64,000 nt of DNA from Ashinkailepas kermadecensis (lineage: Eukaryota > Arthropoda > Thecostraca > Neolepadidae): contig JAOTOM010005056.1 of NCBI GenBank assembly GCA_034440615.1, positions 97,501 to 161,500 of the forward strand, in the 5' to 3' direction. Shown piece by piece: positions 1 to 11,720 of the stretch. Position numbers and translations under genes: made by a program. The notes under the pieces were generated by a model. It was not told the origin of the DNA. It ran no database searches and worked only from the letters and a program-made list of their open reading frames with translations. How positions within the stretch are numbered: position 1 is the first letter of the stretch; each line of letters starts with the position of its first letter.

Positions 1-480
1 TATCTACGTTTTCGAACTGCACCACTTCCGCTGCCGAACACGCGGACCAGCTGCCCGGTATTCACGTCTGTCGGAATCGGCGTAGATGTCGAATTTCGGC
101 CTGCGCACCGGCACTCCAGCTTCACTCTGCGAAAGAGAACCGGTACGTGCAAAACGAACCGACCCCACTACATCTACAGCGCAGCACAGCTTGGCGCGGC
201 CACGCCCGGCTCCCAGCTGCGGCTGCCGCAGACGCGTTCCCACTCAGCGCCGGCGGAGCACACCGGCTCGGCGGCAGGGGCGCGCTCCCTGGGCGGACGC
301 GGCCGCGACACCTGAGTGGCACCACTCCGCCGCGCGCCAAATTGCCGACGTCTGCCGCCGGCACGCAATTCAGAGCGTCGAGACCGGCCCGACGATGACC
401 GACTCGGCGTCGTCGTGTGCACGGGCTGGCGCTACGGTTCCCGGCGAGCAGCACACTGCGGCACCGAGCTCTGAAATTGG
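1..480. other. CpG-rich segment, no gene recognised
   Basis: GC-rich and rich in CpG on both strands. Several overlapping short frames stay open, which is expected at this composition. None has a domain I recognise, and no splice pattern or start context singles one out. It could be a CpG-rich promoter or 5' exon region of a gene lying to the left, but nothing in the sequence proves it. Confidence 0.3.
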
Positions 481-493
481 ACACGTGAAGCAT

Positions 494-629
494 GGGTCGC
501 CGAGACGCGGTGTATGACCCACGCAAGTGCAGCCCCCTCGGGAGGTTGGCTGTCGACGCTTGGGTCGCCGGAGACGCGGTGTGTGACGCACGCAAGTGCA
601 GCCTCCTCGGGAGGTTGGCTGTCGTCGCA
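494..629. repeat. Two-copy 68-bp direct repeat
   Basis: Two adjacent copies start with GGGTCGCC at 494 and 562. Each continues through GACGCGGTGT, ACGCAAGTGCAGCC and CTCGGGAGGTTGGCTGTCG with few mismatches. It is a simple tandem duplication with no clear function. Confidence 0.8.
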
Positions 630-1200
630 TGTGCATGCAATATCACATGGTTTGCATTTGTGCATGCTGAAAGGCCTGACTCTTGAGCTGTTGCAGTTCG
701 TCTGATGCGAGGTCAACACGTCCAGATCCCTGCAGCGGGCTCGTGAGCTTCGCGTCTGCTTGTGGTGTGTCGTGGATAGCGGAATATTTTTATTTTCTAA
801 GGGACTGCGAAAGACAGCAGGCTGAAATGCTAAGAGTAGGTGAAAATCAACACGAATGTTCAATGTTGAATGTTGTTGAATGTTAGAGAGTTCTCCTGAT
901 CATGCATCCACTTAATCTGATAGATGTGAACCGCTAAAGGTAGGGTGGGTAGAGATCTCGACTCGCTCCGTTCACTGTGCTTCGAGGTAGAAGGCTGTTC
1001 AACAGGCGTACTGGCGAACTCAGAAGGCTCCATTAACCAGGCCGGGCGTCGTGACTGAAATAAACAAAGCGGTGCTGAGGTGAAGCAATGTTGCTTAGGG
1101 CACCGCGAGGGTTACTCATAAAGGTAAACCTGGTCGTTGTGTGTGATTCTGCCGGCTGGTGTGGGGTGCACGAGCAGAACCCTTCGCTCGATAACTACTT
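630..1200. other. No feature recognised
   Basis: Unique-looking DNA of mixed composition. Short open frames here have no recognisable domain. Confidence 0.5.
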
Positions 1201-1202
1201 CA

Positions 1203-1250
1203 ACCACACACACACACACACACACGCACACACACACACACACACACGCA
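1203..1250. repeat. (CA)n microsatellite
   Basis: About 48 bp of CA dinucleotides with two CG interruptions. It lies about 36 bp upstream of the hAT-like element's left target duplication. Confidence 0.9.
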
Positions 1251-1285
1251 ACTGGCAACACCAGCAGACGGCATGTCCTCTCGCC

Positions 1286-1293
1286 ATGTGCAG
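1286..1293. repeat. Target site duplication, left copy (8 bp)
   Basis: ATGTGCAG directly precedes the left terminus TAGGGTGTCTC. The same 8 bp directly follows the right terminus at 4702-4709. Eight-bp duplications are the hallmark of the hAT superfamily, and also of P and a few other superfamilies. Confidence 0.9.
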
Positions 1294-1762
1294 TAGGGTG
1301 TCTCTAAAATATGAATTTCCTCCCTATTACTTTTGCAAGCTAACCAGGGCTGTGTAATCGACTAAAGAAGCACATGCCGAAGAAATCGGATTTTTATCCT
1401 CACTACAGCCGAGGCGCCGCAAGGTTTTGTAAATCAACAAAAGTCATAAAATTGCCAATGACGAGGCTGAGTCTGATTTTAAAATAAACAATACAGGCCT
1501 ATAAACAATGCTAATTTGAGTTATGTTGAATAATAGTTTTTCCTGATATAGACCCTGTATGTCCTTTCTTTACAGGGGGAGCGGCAGGGAGAAGACGAGG
1601 GGCGGCCTAAAGTAAAGGGGCGCACACAGGCAGATATCCCGACGGCAGACCAGGACTACCCTGTTACAGGCAGGTGCCGCCCGGCTGCACCTCCCCTACC
1701 TTGACCCAGAAGGATAACCTCACAGCTGGTGTCACTCCCAGGGTGAAAGACCTCACTGCTAT
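1294..1762 (+). repeat. Left terminal inverted repeat, carrying a stray copy of the gene's 5' end
   Basis: The reverse complement of 4252-4701 aligns here with scattered mismatches over about 469 bp. It includes a T-rich tract ending in CTTTCTTTACAG (around 1564-1575), which looks like a 3' splice acceptor. It then carries a degraded copy of the transposase N-terminal coding segment up to about 1762. In this arm the initiator region has mutated and the frame is broken, so it is presumably non-coding. Confidence 0.85.
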
Positions 1763-1938
1763 AGTGCTATATGCGCATATATTTACCACAGCGCCGCTAT
1801 TTGGCAGTAAACACAGAATTTCATTGGATGTGGATATATTGCAACAATATCATACGATGTTAACAGGCACTTCTAGATCTACCACAGCCTCATGTCCAGT
1901 CACTGAGTCTCCTTCGTGTCTCCCACGTGGGACTCGAT

Positions 1939-4429
1939 CTAGCACAGCCGCAGGCTGGCCTTGGTGGTGCCCTTCACGCTGCTCCTGAAGTCCTCCACAA
2001 CCTGGAAGAGAGCGGCCCTCTGCTCTTCGGACTGGACGCGGTTGATGTAGTCACTGGCCAAGTGGATCCCTCGCTCCGCCAGATCGTTCACTACGAGCAG
2101 GTTCCGGGTGAACTCCTCCAGCACCTTGTGCTCTGGGGGAGAAGGACCAGGACGTGGCGGGGGCCAGCAGCCAGTCCTGGGGGCCATTCAGCTGCAGAAT
2201 GTTGAACACGAGCCAGGAGTCGGAGGTGATCAAGGAGGCCATCTCCCGCCTGGCCACAGTGGGACCGTCGGGCAGCACAGGAAAGGCCGGCTTGCCGGTC
2301 CTGATTTCCTTCCTCTCCATGCTGTGCAGCTGCCTGGCCATCTGCTCCTTGGTGTCGTCCTCCAGCCCCGTGTCAGTCAGGGAGAGCACTATCAGCTGCG
2401 GGGTGATGTACCACAGATGCCTATTGCAGGACTTGGGGACTGCAGAGGCCAGCCTCGGGTTCACCAGCCTGTACTTGTTGACGATAGACATCAACTCCAG
2501 ATCCTGCCTAGCAGCAGACGAGGCGAGGGGGTGGTGAACCAGTACTTGGCATACATGAGCAGCACGAACTCTACCACGTTGTCGGTCTGTCTCTGCTCCT
2601 CCTCTGTCAGGACAAACACCTTCCTCAGCAGCCTAATCTTCAGGAAATAAATGCACTTGCTCATCCACCGGGCGTGGTGGTCAGGTCCCGGCAGCTTGAA
2701 AGTGAAACCCTCGACCTTCCCACCAAGGGTAATGACCACTAGTTCCATGAATTCGCGGTAATCGTCTCTGGGGAAAGTACCCTTGGCCAGCTGCTCCTGT
2801 GCCCACTGCAGCAGGTTATCTGCCTCTTCCTGCAGCTCTGGCGCCAGCGAGGTGTGGTCAAACGGCACTAGATCCTCCATGTTGATGTCTAGGTCGTACC
2901 AATGATCCCTTAGCCGCCTAAACAGACCGACTCCTGGCTCCTTGGTGACACCAGTGATCTCCTTCATCGCAGCGCCAACGTGCAGCTCGGCCACGTGGCG
3001 CCGGCAGGCCAGCCAGAGGATGGGAGAGTCGACCCAGATCTCCAGGTCTGCAGGCCCCTGCAAACTTGCCGCTGTTTGAGTTGGCTGTATCAAAAACCAT
3101 GCCACGATTTGCTTCTGAATCTCCCAAGTAACTAGGTGCTCTCGCACCACTTCAAATTCGTCCACGCCCTTCCCCGAGGGACAGTCAGGGATCCCGAGGA
3201 GTTTCCTGCTCTTCTCAGCATCGACCCCAGACAGGTAGACACACACCCTCTTTGACACTATCCTCCCCTTCAGACCCAGGGTCTTCCCATCCCAGTGTAC
3301 CACCACCTTTTCAGGGCACTGGAACTGCTCCTTGATCTCTTCTGCCTTCTCTAACCTCATCTTCTTCCCCATCCTCCAGGCAGTGGAACGGTTAATGTTT
3401 GTGTCATCTATGTTAATGTCTGGCAAGGCATTGACCACGACCGCCGCCATAACTGTGCGGTCAAAAAGGGAAAGGTTTCGAGCATCGGCTGTCACAGAAA
3501 TCTTGCTCATGATATCAATTTTCTTTTTCTTCTTTGTTTCTTTGGCAACATAATCCTCATCTTCGTCTTCATCATCTGTCATCTCTACTTCATCCCTCGC
3601 TGACCCTCTCTCATACTGCCGCTTTGGCCTCATAAGCTCCGCACAAGCTTCCTTGCTCTTGGATGCGCTCACGCTGGCTTTACCCCTCTCTACATCCTTC
3701 AGCTTCCTGTCGTCCCTCCTTCTGGCGGAAGTCCCAGGACCCGAGGCAGCCCACCTGTTCCCTGCTCAGCTGGTTCTGCAGGTACTGCCACTCCTCCTCC
3801 CAGTCCTTGATACCCGAGTGCTGGATGATCTTCCTAGCATCAGCCTTGGCCACACTGAAGGGCAGTTCCAGGTCAGCAATGAACTGATCCTGCTTCCCCT
3901 GGAAAGTTGACCGGGAAGACCTGTCAGGCCTCCTGCTGTCCTGCTCCAAACTCCGCCACTTCTTGGACAGATTTGCCACCTGCTCAGCAATGTGGCGATC
4001 AGATTTGATCAGTTTTACTTCCTCGTTTTCCGCTTCCACACCAATCTCCTTCCCCATGATCAGCTGCGGCCCGAATTGATGCTGCCACACAGCCTTAACC
4101 TCCAGTGCAGTGAGTTTCGCAGCCTCCAGAACGCTGGTGTTCTCCGAATGGGAGAGAAATCGGCCGAGCACATGACTGGTATTCGGCAACTTGGAGTTGC
4201 TGAGGCTCGTCGGGCATTTACCCACCAGGTAGAAGGAAGGCCTGCTGGAGGTAGCCGTGGGGTCCTTCACCCTGGGAGTGACACCAGCTGTCTGGTTATC
4301 CCTCGGGGTCCAGGTAGAGGGAGGTGCAGCCGGGCGGCGCCTGCCTGTCACAGGGGAGTCCTGGTCTGCCATCAGGATATCTGCCTGTGTGCGCCCCTTT
4401 CCTTTAGGCCGCCCCCTCATCTTCTCCAT
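1939..4429 (-). pseudogene. hAT-like transposase, frameshifted
   Basis: This would catalyse cut-and-paste excision and insertion of the surrounding element; it is now broken. Start chosen: ATG at 4429-4427, just after an acceptor-like site. The first block (to about 3680) is basic and Ser/Pro-rich, then helical. The second (about 3710-2515) has an acidic stretch followed by a Lys run, a WDGKTL motif near 3290, LACRRH near 3005, DYREFMEL near 2750 and PGPDHHARWMSK near 2670. The third (about 2515-2140) and fourth (about 2150-1939, ending in the AERG-containing block) complete a length of about 830 codons. Frames change near 3700, near 2515 and near 2150. In addition, the motif FDTANSNSG, probably holding a catalytic Asp, is read only in another frame at about 3069-3098, so a compensating indel pair surrounds it. 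The family is a large uncharacterised one I recall from arthropods. The hAT assignment is inferred from ends, duplication and motif order. Confidence 0.8.
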
Positions 4430-4701
4430 GCTGCTCACTCCTGTAAAGAAAGGGAGCACAGGGTCAATAATTAACCAAATTAACATTTTTTTTATAGGCA
4501 TTTATTATTTATTTTAAAATCAGACTCAGCCTCGTCATTGGCAATTTTATCACTTTTCTAGATTTACAAAACCTTGCGGCGCCTCGGCTGTAGTGAGGAA
4601 AAAAATATGATTTCTTCGGCATGTGCTTCTTTAGTCGATTACACAGCCCTGGTTAACTTGCAAAAGTAACAGGGGGGAATTGATATTTTAGAGACACCCT
4701 A
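4252..4701 (-). repeat. Right terminal inverted repeat with transposase 5' end
   Basis: Partner of 1294-1762. Reading leftward from 4701 it holds the terminus, about 250 bp of non-coding DNA, a TTTCTTTACAG acceptor-like site, then an ATG at 4429-4427 and the first 59 codons or so. The acceptor suggests a 5' UTR intron. The matching donor is not obvious to me. Confidence 0.8.
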
Positions 4702-4709
4702 ATGTGCAG
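4702..4709. repeat. Target site duplication, right copy (8 bp)
   Basis: ATGTGCAG, identical to 1286-1293. Removing the element and one copy restores the pre-insertion site. Confidence 0.9.
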
Positions 4710-5140
4710 GCACTGACACAGGCCAGTCCCGATGCTGTCGGAGTCTCTAATTGTGCCAGCGGCGAGGAGATAGTAGACAATGGCGAGGGCGATGGGGGAG
4801 GAGACATTATCCGTCGCCACTCCCAGGAGCCGGAGCAGCCCGGCGAGGAGCCGCCGCTGGTCCAGATGTCGACGACGAGGAGAAGACGCTATTTGTCGTC
4901 GTTACCGGGAGCCGGGGCGGCCACTGCAGGCGACTCCGATCTGAGCCGGTCTCAGCGAAAGCCGCACGAGGCGGAGTTCCGCACGCAGGAGCTCAGCGCG
5001 GCAGGACCGCACGGGTCCGAAGCCGCCACCAAAGTGTTTTGGCGCGGAATGGCTGGCCGAGCCGCAGTCCGTCGGCCGCCGCCGTGACCTGCCGAGCATT
5101 GCCGCCCGGCGCGCCGGCGTGCGCCGGGTGACACTTGGCC
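4710..5140. other. CpG-rich segment, no gene proven
   Basis: GC-rich, with three overlapping open frames of 65-127 codons that I do not recognise. The + frame from 4704 begins inside the transposon's target duplication, so its start cannot be original. It may be part of one CpG-rich region with DNA left of 1286, split by the transposon. Confidence 0.3.
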
Positions 5141-5765
5141 GGACACCACGCCGTCACAGCACACACCATGACGTCACGCCGTCACAGCACACGCCATGAC
5201 GTCACGCCGTCACAGCACACACCATGACGTCACGCCGTCACAGCACACGCCATGACGTCACGCCGTCACAGCACACACCATGACGTCACGCCGTCACAGC
5301 ACACGCCATGACGTCACACCGTCACAGCACAAAAAGTCACGCCGTCACAGCACACACATGACGTCACCACACCATGACGTCACACCGTCACAGCACACGC
5401 CATGACGTCACGCCGTCACAGCACACACCATGACGTCACGCCGTCACAGCACACACCATGACGTCACGCCGTCACAGCACACACCATGACGTCACGCCGT
5501 CACAGCACACACCATGACGTCACGCCGTCACAGCACACACCATGACGTCACGCCGTCACAGCACACACCATGACGTCACGCCGTCACAGCACACAATATA
5601 ACACGCACACACCATGACGTCACGCCGTCACAGCACACACCATGACGTCACGCCGTCACAGCACACACCATGACGTCACGCCGTCACAGCACACACCATG
5701 ACGTCACGCCGTCACAGCACACACCATGACGTCACGCCGTCACAGCACACAGCATGACGTCACGC
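5140..5765. repeat. 28-bp minisatellite with a CRE palindrome in nearly every unit
   Basis: About 21 tandem units of 28 bp. Each holds TGACGTCA (the full 8-bp cAMP-response-element palindrome, target of CREB/ATF bZIP proteins in animals) followed by CGCCGTCACAGCACACACCA. ATGs at 5168 and 5196 show the period. Breaks occur near 5330-5375 (shortened units) and near 5595 (an AT-rich interruption). Units are nearly identical, which implies recent homogenisation. Confidence 0.95.
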
Positions 5766-8610
5766 CGCCAGACGCGTGGTTACAGAGACCGACGAGTTCA
5801 AGAACTTCATGACTCACAGCAAGATCATTCGACAGCGCCAAAATCATCGGACGCAAACGTTCGGCCGGAACAGGAGAGACGACACATCCAGCACCAGCAG
5901 ACATGTGCAGAGGTGCAAAAAAGTGCCCTCTTACCCTCCATGGAGGGTAGCAGATTGACCTGATAATGTGCAACACCTTGGTAGCACAATCTTTTCGAGC
6001 CAATCAGCAACTCCCACTGCGTTAAAATGGATGTTCATGCAAATGAAGATGCTTACTAAAATTGCGTGTATTACCTTGGAAAAGTTGTAGCAGGGATGAA
6101 TCCCGAAATTTTCAGGGGTGCAATTATCTGGAGGGGCGCCATTTCCTTGGAGGGGCGCCACTACGAAAGTCCTTGGAACGACGTCTTTGGCGGAAAAAAA
6201 ATCGTTGTACGGGGAAGGGGATGTACTCAAGCATACTGAAGTGACACCTTTGCGTCTTAAACGTGCACATGTTGGTCTTAGGAGCCGCCTTTTCCTCCGA
6301 AAGGGGAGCCTTTGGCTGACAAATCCCTGCAGCGGAGGGTGGGCGGGTGCACTGGAACTTTTCTGGAGGGGCGCTACCTTTCCATGTGGAGGGGATACAT
6401 GCCCTCAGTGCTCCCCCACCCCCTGTACCCACCTCCGTGGCACTACTGCCCTAGGTCGGGTGGCATATGGTAGGTAGGGAAACTGGCCTTTAGTATCAAG
6501 AGAGGGTATCCTATGTGCACATTTTTGCACCTGTGGGCATGTGAATAAGGAACACATCTGTGTCAACCGTTAACAGAGAGCAAGATGCACGCCTCCCCGG
6601 GCCTGTAACTGGTGTACGGGTCGCACAACAAGCCGACCGTCAAGCAGCTCTTCCACCCGTTGACGAGAGCTCTTCAACGAAGCCTCTGCTGTCTTCGTAA
6701 CCATCATGGTTTTGGCATATCGCGAGGGACACAGTTGCCCGACACCGACCTCTGGTGTTCAGCTGGGAACCTCTCGTCATGCCGGGCTAACGTGTTCTCA
6801 GTGCTCCAAGTTTTTATCGCCATCGTGATTGCTAATGGAGTGCTGAGCTCTTAACACCAAGGCATTACTGGCTGCAAGTAGCAAATCAGCCACGTCCTGA
6901 AAACAGCCGCAAGCCTATTAGGCTGGCGGCTCCTTTCACCTGCTGCGGTGCGAGCAACACGGCAGGTCAGGCAGACCAAAACATAATCACGGAGTTACGG
7001 CGCCGAGCTGCAACAAAAAGGTGCCGTGCCTGCCATGCCACACTTCGATGGTGCGGCTTACAATAATTACGCCGATTTCATCAGAACCAGTACGGATGCA
7101 TAATGGCACACCATATCCGATTCCGATGAATTTCAGTCGTCAGTCTGTAGTCGGCGTCAGTCTGTAGTCTAAGCCTGGTGAAAGAAGTGTTATTCTGATC
7201 AAGGACGCAAATTGTTTTATCTACTATATATATGTATCAGTTGCGGTGTGTGCGCGAGTAAACAGCACCACTAAATCGAACAAACCCTTATCCAATGCAA
7301 ATCTTCTGGTTTTTCGTTAGTCTCAGCTTGTTCGATTAATAACCCATTCAATTTCCAAACCCATGTACAAATCCACACTTTTTTAAACTCAGTAGTATAT
7401 TTTGTTATGTGCTACAATGCATTGTAATAATTGACCTGAATCACAAATTATTGCAACGTTTTAAATGGGCAGATGATTGACAGACGTACGGCCAGATTAT
7501 ATGTGGGTGCCGGAGATCTGAGCATGACGTCATGCCACTGTCCTACATTCACCATGCCAGCGTCTGAAGTTCTCCTGAGGCAGCGGCAGCTCACCGTTAG
7601 GTAAGGAGGTCACCAGCAAGGAAGGTCTAGCCCTAAGACGGGTGAGGTCGTTCTCAGAAAACGAGGCCCGAGATACAACATACCAATGCTTGTCTTGCTA
7701 ATAAAAAATGGGCGGGTGGGCATGTTAGAGTCTGATTTCCTTTGCTGACGTCGGTTTAGTGGTATTCTCACTAAATACACACCATTTCAGCCACATACGC
7801 GCCCGTTCGAACTAAATATACCACCGATAATACACTTGTACTATCAATGCCGGACATTCCATCCCATTCACCCATGCAAAGGCACTTTCATTTCGATATT
7901 TGCGCCAAGTAGAGCCCATCGTAGTCCATTTGTAGCGATACGGAGCACGTCTCTGGTAACAGAAAACGAAATGTTCACCTCAGACCATGCCACCTACCTT
8001 AGGGTCCATTTAAGCGCAAATCGTGCAGACTTAACCCACACTGCAAGCGTTGGCCAACCGGAGGTGATCCAGAAATGATGCGAATACATCCAACATGCTT
8101 CTAGCGAGCTGTGATGTATCCGGTGGAAGTATGGCATAGGCGTAACTTGACAGAAGCCATGAAATGGCGCGTGCATTGAAAGCAGTCTGGTACTCCATAC
8201 AGACTGATTGCTCATGATTCAGAGTTCACCAGCATTGGAAAGTCACCCGTTTGAGACCATAGTCCTTTACTGTCTCCGTTTTTGTCTTTCCGGGGTTGAG
8301 CACGAACCATTTTAAGTACCCTTGACGTTACCGAGGAGACAAAAAAAAAATGTTTACCAACAAAATCAGACGTCACATATCGTACGCTACCGTTCAGTAA
8401 CACAAATACTGTTTACATCAACTCGCGACGCTAATTTAACGCAAACGGAAAGACTGAAAATGGTGCCTCTCTGATCCCCTCTCTGGAGCCATCCACGGTA
8501 AGACGGCAATAATTTATCTCTGTTGACAAGATCTGTGAAACTATTCGGCAAAAGTCACAAGTTTCAGAGCTCAGGAGCAAACGGCTGGACATGGTATGCT
8601 AAAGAATCAG
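5766..8610. other. No gene recognised
   Basis: About 2.8 kb without a recognisable coding region. Short motifs recur: GGAGGGGCGCC occurs at about 6130 and 6150, and GGAGGGGCGCT near 6365. A CAGTCTGTAGTC motif is repeated near 7140-7170. Nothing here has paired inverted termini that I can find, and the short frames match no family I know. Confidence 0.5.
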
Positions 8611-8611
8611 C

Positions 8612-8646
8612 GAAAGGTGGTGGTGGTGGTGGTGGTGGTGGTGGTT
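8612..8646. repeat. (GGT)n microsatellite
   Basis: About ten to eleven uninterrupted GGT/GTG triplets. Confidence 0.9.
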
Positions 8647-9894
8647 TTGACTTTACAACGCATTCAGCAGCTCAGGCCATATGGCGTCGTCTGCGCTCTC
8701 ATCCTGGCAGGAAGGGCGGACACCGCAGGGATTAGATTGAAGGTTTCGGACGAAAGTGTTTTTGGATATTGAACATGGTGAATATTCGACGCTGTAAATG
8801 TGGCAAAACGTGTCATCATAAATTTCCTCCTCAAGGCACCTCTGTTAGGACTAGAAGCAATTGATTCTGATATGTTCTGCAGGGCATGCTCCATGCAAAA
8901 AGGATAAATGCCAATATTTTTTCAGCTTTAGCACAAATGGCTTGTAAACGGCACGCAAGAAAACTGAAGGGGGCCAAGTCCGACTGGGAACGAGAGCAGG
9001 CTTAGCGCGCGCAACGATAAGGGCAAGCTAAGTAATGCACTCAGGAAAATTACCGTTAAGAATGCCGTGCAGAGACTCGATTATGCAGCGCATGTCGCTG
9101 GCCTGCCAACGCTTCCTGTGAAAGTTGTAGACCTGGCAGGAGGGCTTGAAGAGTTCTGTGCGCCCTACTCGAAGCCAATTTGACAACAGGTGAAGAATAG
9201 ATGTCCCAGAGAATGAATTCATTCATTTTAGATTAATGAATGAATATGAATGATGCAATTAATTCATTGTAGCTCCAAAGCCTGAACTGTCTCCGCCAGT
9301 GCCTGGTCTCCCGGACAGTGGGACAGTGGGACGGCCGCCATCCGCAGCGTTAATGCGCGGCCATCCAGCAACACACCACTGATCACGTGCGACCGAGCAT
9401 CATGGGTGGGCGGCTTGTCGCCGATTCGCCTCGTCCCACGACCCGCCACCTGACGGCGACAACACGTCGATGCGTCTCCACGATTGGGCCGTTGTGCAGG
9501 AAAAGCCAACAACAGCTAATACAGGTTTGAAGAAGAAATAAGGCACAGCCGGATGGTATTCACCAAAGCAGTAAAGGAGCAAGGGGAAACGACATTGGCT
9601 TGGCAAACATCGGAAGACATATCTGCAGATTAAAGTGAGGAATATGAAAGCATTAGACATGAACAAATAACTAGACATTGAAAAATAAGAGTGATAAAGA
9701 ATGCAAGGACGAGATAAAAGGATGACAAAATATGCATAAGACGGCGAGAGTAGCAGAAGACAAGTGTAGGATTAAGATTGCGGATAATGGGTGAGTAGGA
9801 GCGAGTGCTTATTCTTCAGGCAGTTAGACTGATGGCAAGAGCACGAACTGGACATAGAGTGAAATTTAAGGTCCAGTAGTCAATTAGAGAGCAA
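8647..9894. other. No gene recognised; contains a perfect 11-bp hairpin
   Basis: At 9217-9227 and 9235-9245 ATTCATTCATT and AATGAATGAAT form a perfect 11-bp stem with loop TTAGATT. ATGAATG-type words continue on the right. The rest is unrecognised; short frames on both strands lack domains. Confidence 0.5.
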
Positions 9895-10930
<1,036 letters not shown>

Positions 10931-11260
10931 ATAGTGAGATAGTGAGGGAGTAAGTGAGTGACAGAGATAGAGTACGAGTTAGACATAGAGGGAAAATTAA
11001 TATAAATTTGAGAGCAAGGGAGCGAGAAAGAGTGGGGGTGGGGAGAGAGAAGAGAAGAAATGGGAGGAATTAAAGAAGAAAGGGAAGTAAGGGTACAAGT
11101 TATAGTCACAATGAGTATGAAGGCGAGAGTCGGAGGTGGAGCGAGAGAGAGGAGGAAGAGGAAGTGGGAATGGAAGCGGGAGAGCAAGGGGAACACAAGA
11201 GCGAGAGTCAAGGAAACGGACGAAGGTGACAGAGAGAACAGAGCGCGAACGGCAAGTGGA
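10931..11260. other. Purine-biased transition DNA
   Basis: Still G/A-biased but no longer periodic; it grades into the CpG-rich block on the right. The long translations through it continue repeat-driven frames. Confidence 0.5.
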
Positions 11261-11720
11261 CTCCTGCCGCGAGCACAGCAGACGCCACACCCAATATCCC
11301 GGCCGTCGTCCATCATTCCGTGCGCCCGGGACGCGACGCAGTTTGTCACAGGGCGGCGGCCGCGTGTGGGCTCCGGCGTCGGCGCCGACGCGGCCCTGTC
11401 GGCCCGGCGGCGCCGATCGGTCGCCGAGGCGTTGCCGATCGGTCGCCGTATCCGCTCAGCCGGCGGCCCGTCTGCCCGCAGTCGGCCTCGCTGCCAAAGT
11501 GGACGCCAAAGTGTGGCGAGCCAGCGCGCGCGCGGCAACGGCGATCTGCATCGCTCATGCGGTGCGGCGGCGACGGCGGTGGCGGCGGGCGCCTGCCGTC
11601 GAGGTGGCCGACTCCCGCGGCAGAGGCGCGGCGGCACGCGCCACCGCGCGGCCCCGCCGGCCAAATGCTCTCAGAATGTCGACCGAAGCCGGGCAAGTGG
11701 GCGCGGACGTGCACATTCAA
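11261..11720. other. CpG-rich segment, no gene proven
   Basis: Strongly GC- and CpG-rich. Open frames of 148-263 codons overlap in several phases on both strands and are rich in Arg, Ala and Gly, as composition predicts. No domain is visible. A CpG-rich promoter is possible, but no initiation signal stands out. Confidence 0.3.

Larger units (their letters stand above)
1294..4701 (-). mobile_element. hAT-like DNA transposon, decayed, complete end to end
   Basis: The 3408-bp element has perfect outer ends: TAGGGTGTCTC at 1294 and GAGACACCCTA ending at 4701. An exact 8-bp duplication flanks it. The TAGGG-type terminus and 8-bp duplication fit hAT elements, as does the internal FDTxxSN...LACRxH arrangement of the encoded protein, which resembles the second catalytic Asp followed by CxxH in hAT transposases. 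The gene runs leftward. The inverted repeats are unusually long (about 450-470 bp) and include the beginning of the coding region. At least three separate frameshift sites plus a compensating pair show the element is dead, but its intact ends and duplication suggest it inserted fairly recently. It could have been mobilised by a relative in trans. Confidence 0.85.

Noticed and set aside
4704..5131. A 5' exon in the CpG-rich DNA right of the hAT-like element
   Set aside because: Three overlapping frames are equally open, and the leftmost start lies in the target duplication. No domain or splice site supports one.
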